From the NCBI GenBank assembly GCA_029237915.1, contig JAQWHD010000033.1, positions 1 to 32,312 on the forward strand: 32,312 bases of DNA, written 5' to 3'. The notes under the pieces were generated by a model. The model ran no database searches. It was not told the DNA's origin and worked only from the letters and a program-made list of their open reading frames with translations. Position 1 is the first letter of the stretch, and the number at the start of each line of letters is the position of its first letter. Made by a program: the position numbers and the translations under genes. Shown here piece by piece: positions 32,255-32,312 of the stretch. Source of the stretch: Thalassotalea sp. Its GTDB lineage: Bacteria; Pseudomonadota; Gammaproteobacteria; Enterobacterales; Alteromonadaceae.

Positions 32255-32282
32255 AAAAAAGCCTGCTAACTAAGCAGGCTTT
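32255..32282 (-). terminator. Terminator of a minus-strand transcript entering from the right
   Basis: GCCTGCT (32261-32267) pairs with AGCAGGC (32273-32279), followed on the minus strand by six T residues. The gene it serves lies outside the window. Confidence 0.7.
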
Positions 32283-32312
32283 AATAATGATGGTGGCATA
32301 TGAGCGTGGATC

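Overview
The window looks like a chromosome segment of an AT-rich marine gammaproteobacterium of the Alteromonadales (Colwellia or Thalassotalea type). The reasons are a TonB receptor of the large marine/Xanthomonas type, the yihI-DUF2489-hemN neighbourhood with a CsrB/CsrC-like RNA, DUF1285 and DUF2787 proteins, and high AT content. This placement is inference from gene content, not from a marker gene.

Region 1 (1-11150) is a galactan/galacto-oligosaccharide utilisation locus. A truncated aldose 1-epimerase (galM) and a 5'-truncated remnant of a second GH53 galactanase lie on the plus strand. A long minus-strand operon follows: TonB-dependent receptor, short-chain dehydrogenase, GH2 beta-galactosidase, GH53 lipoprotein endo-galactanase, GPH-type sugar symporter and a GalR/LacI repressor. 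The galactanase would cut beta-1,4-galactan at the cell surface, the receptor would import oligosaccharides to the periplasm, GH2 would release galactose, and the symporter and epimerase would feed it inward. Two GalR/LacI-type operators lie upstream of the receptor gene, one of them inside a predicted promoter.

Region 2 (about 11.5-24.4 kb) is accessory and resembles an integrated replicon. It has two complete tyrosine integrases and an AlpA-like small HTH protein. A tight operon encodes an unknown protein, a compact family-A DNA polymerase and a P-loop ATPase. There is also a ParA/ribbon-helix-helix partition pair, a DUF2787 protein and several unrecognised small proteins. No capsid, tail, relaxase or mating gene is visible. 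A 16-bp motif (GGAAAATSTNNTTACA-like) recurs in the same orientation about 60-75 nt upstream of separate plus-strand genes across this region. This suggests one coordinated regulon and a single element. Element ends could not be fixed. The right side stops just before the 3' end of a tRNA-His gene, but I found no duplicated tRNA end on the left.

Region 3 (24.6-32.3 kb) is core or near-core chromosome: tRNA-His with a stringent-type promoter, a leucine-rich-repeat lipoprotein, a membrane diguanylate cyclase, a DUF1285 protein, hemN, a DksA/TraR-type zinc-finger protein, DUF2489 and yihI. Upstream of yihI is a roughly 310-nt RNA gene with 13 GGA motifs and a strong terminator. It matches the CsrB/CsrC family, in the same place as csrC in E. 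coli. It was found by reading the sequence and has no ORF.
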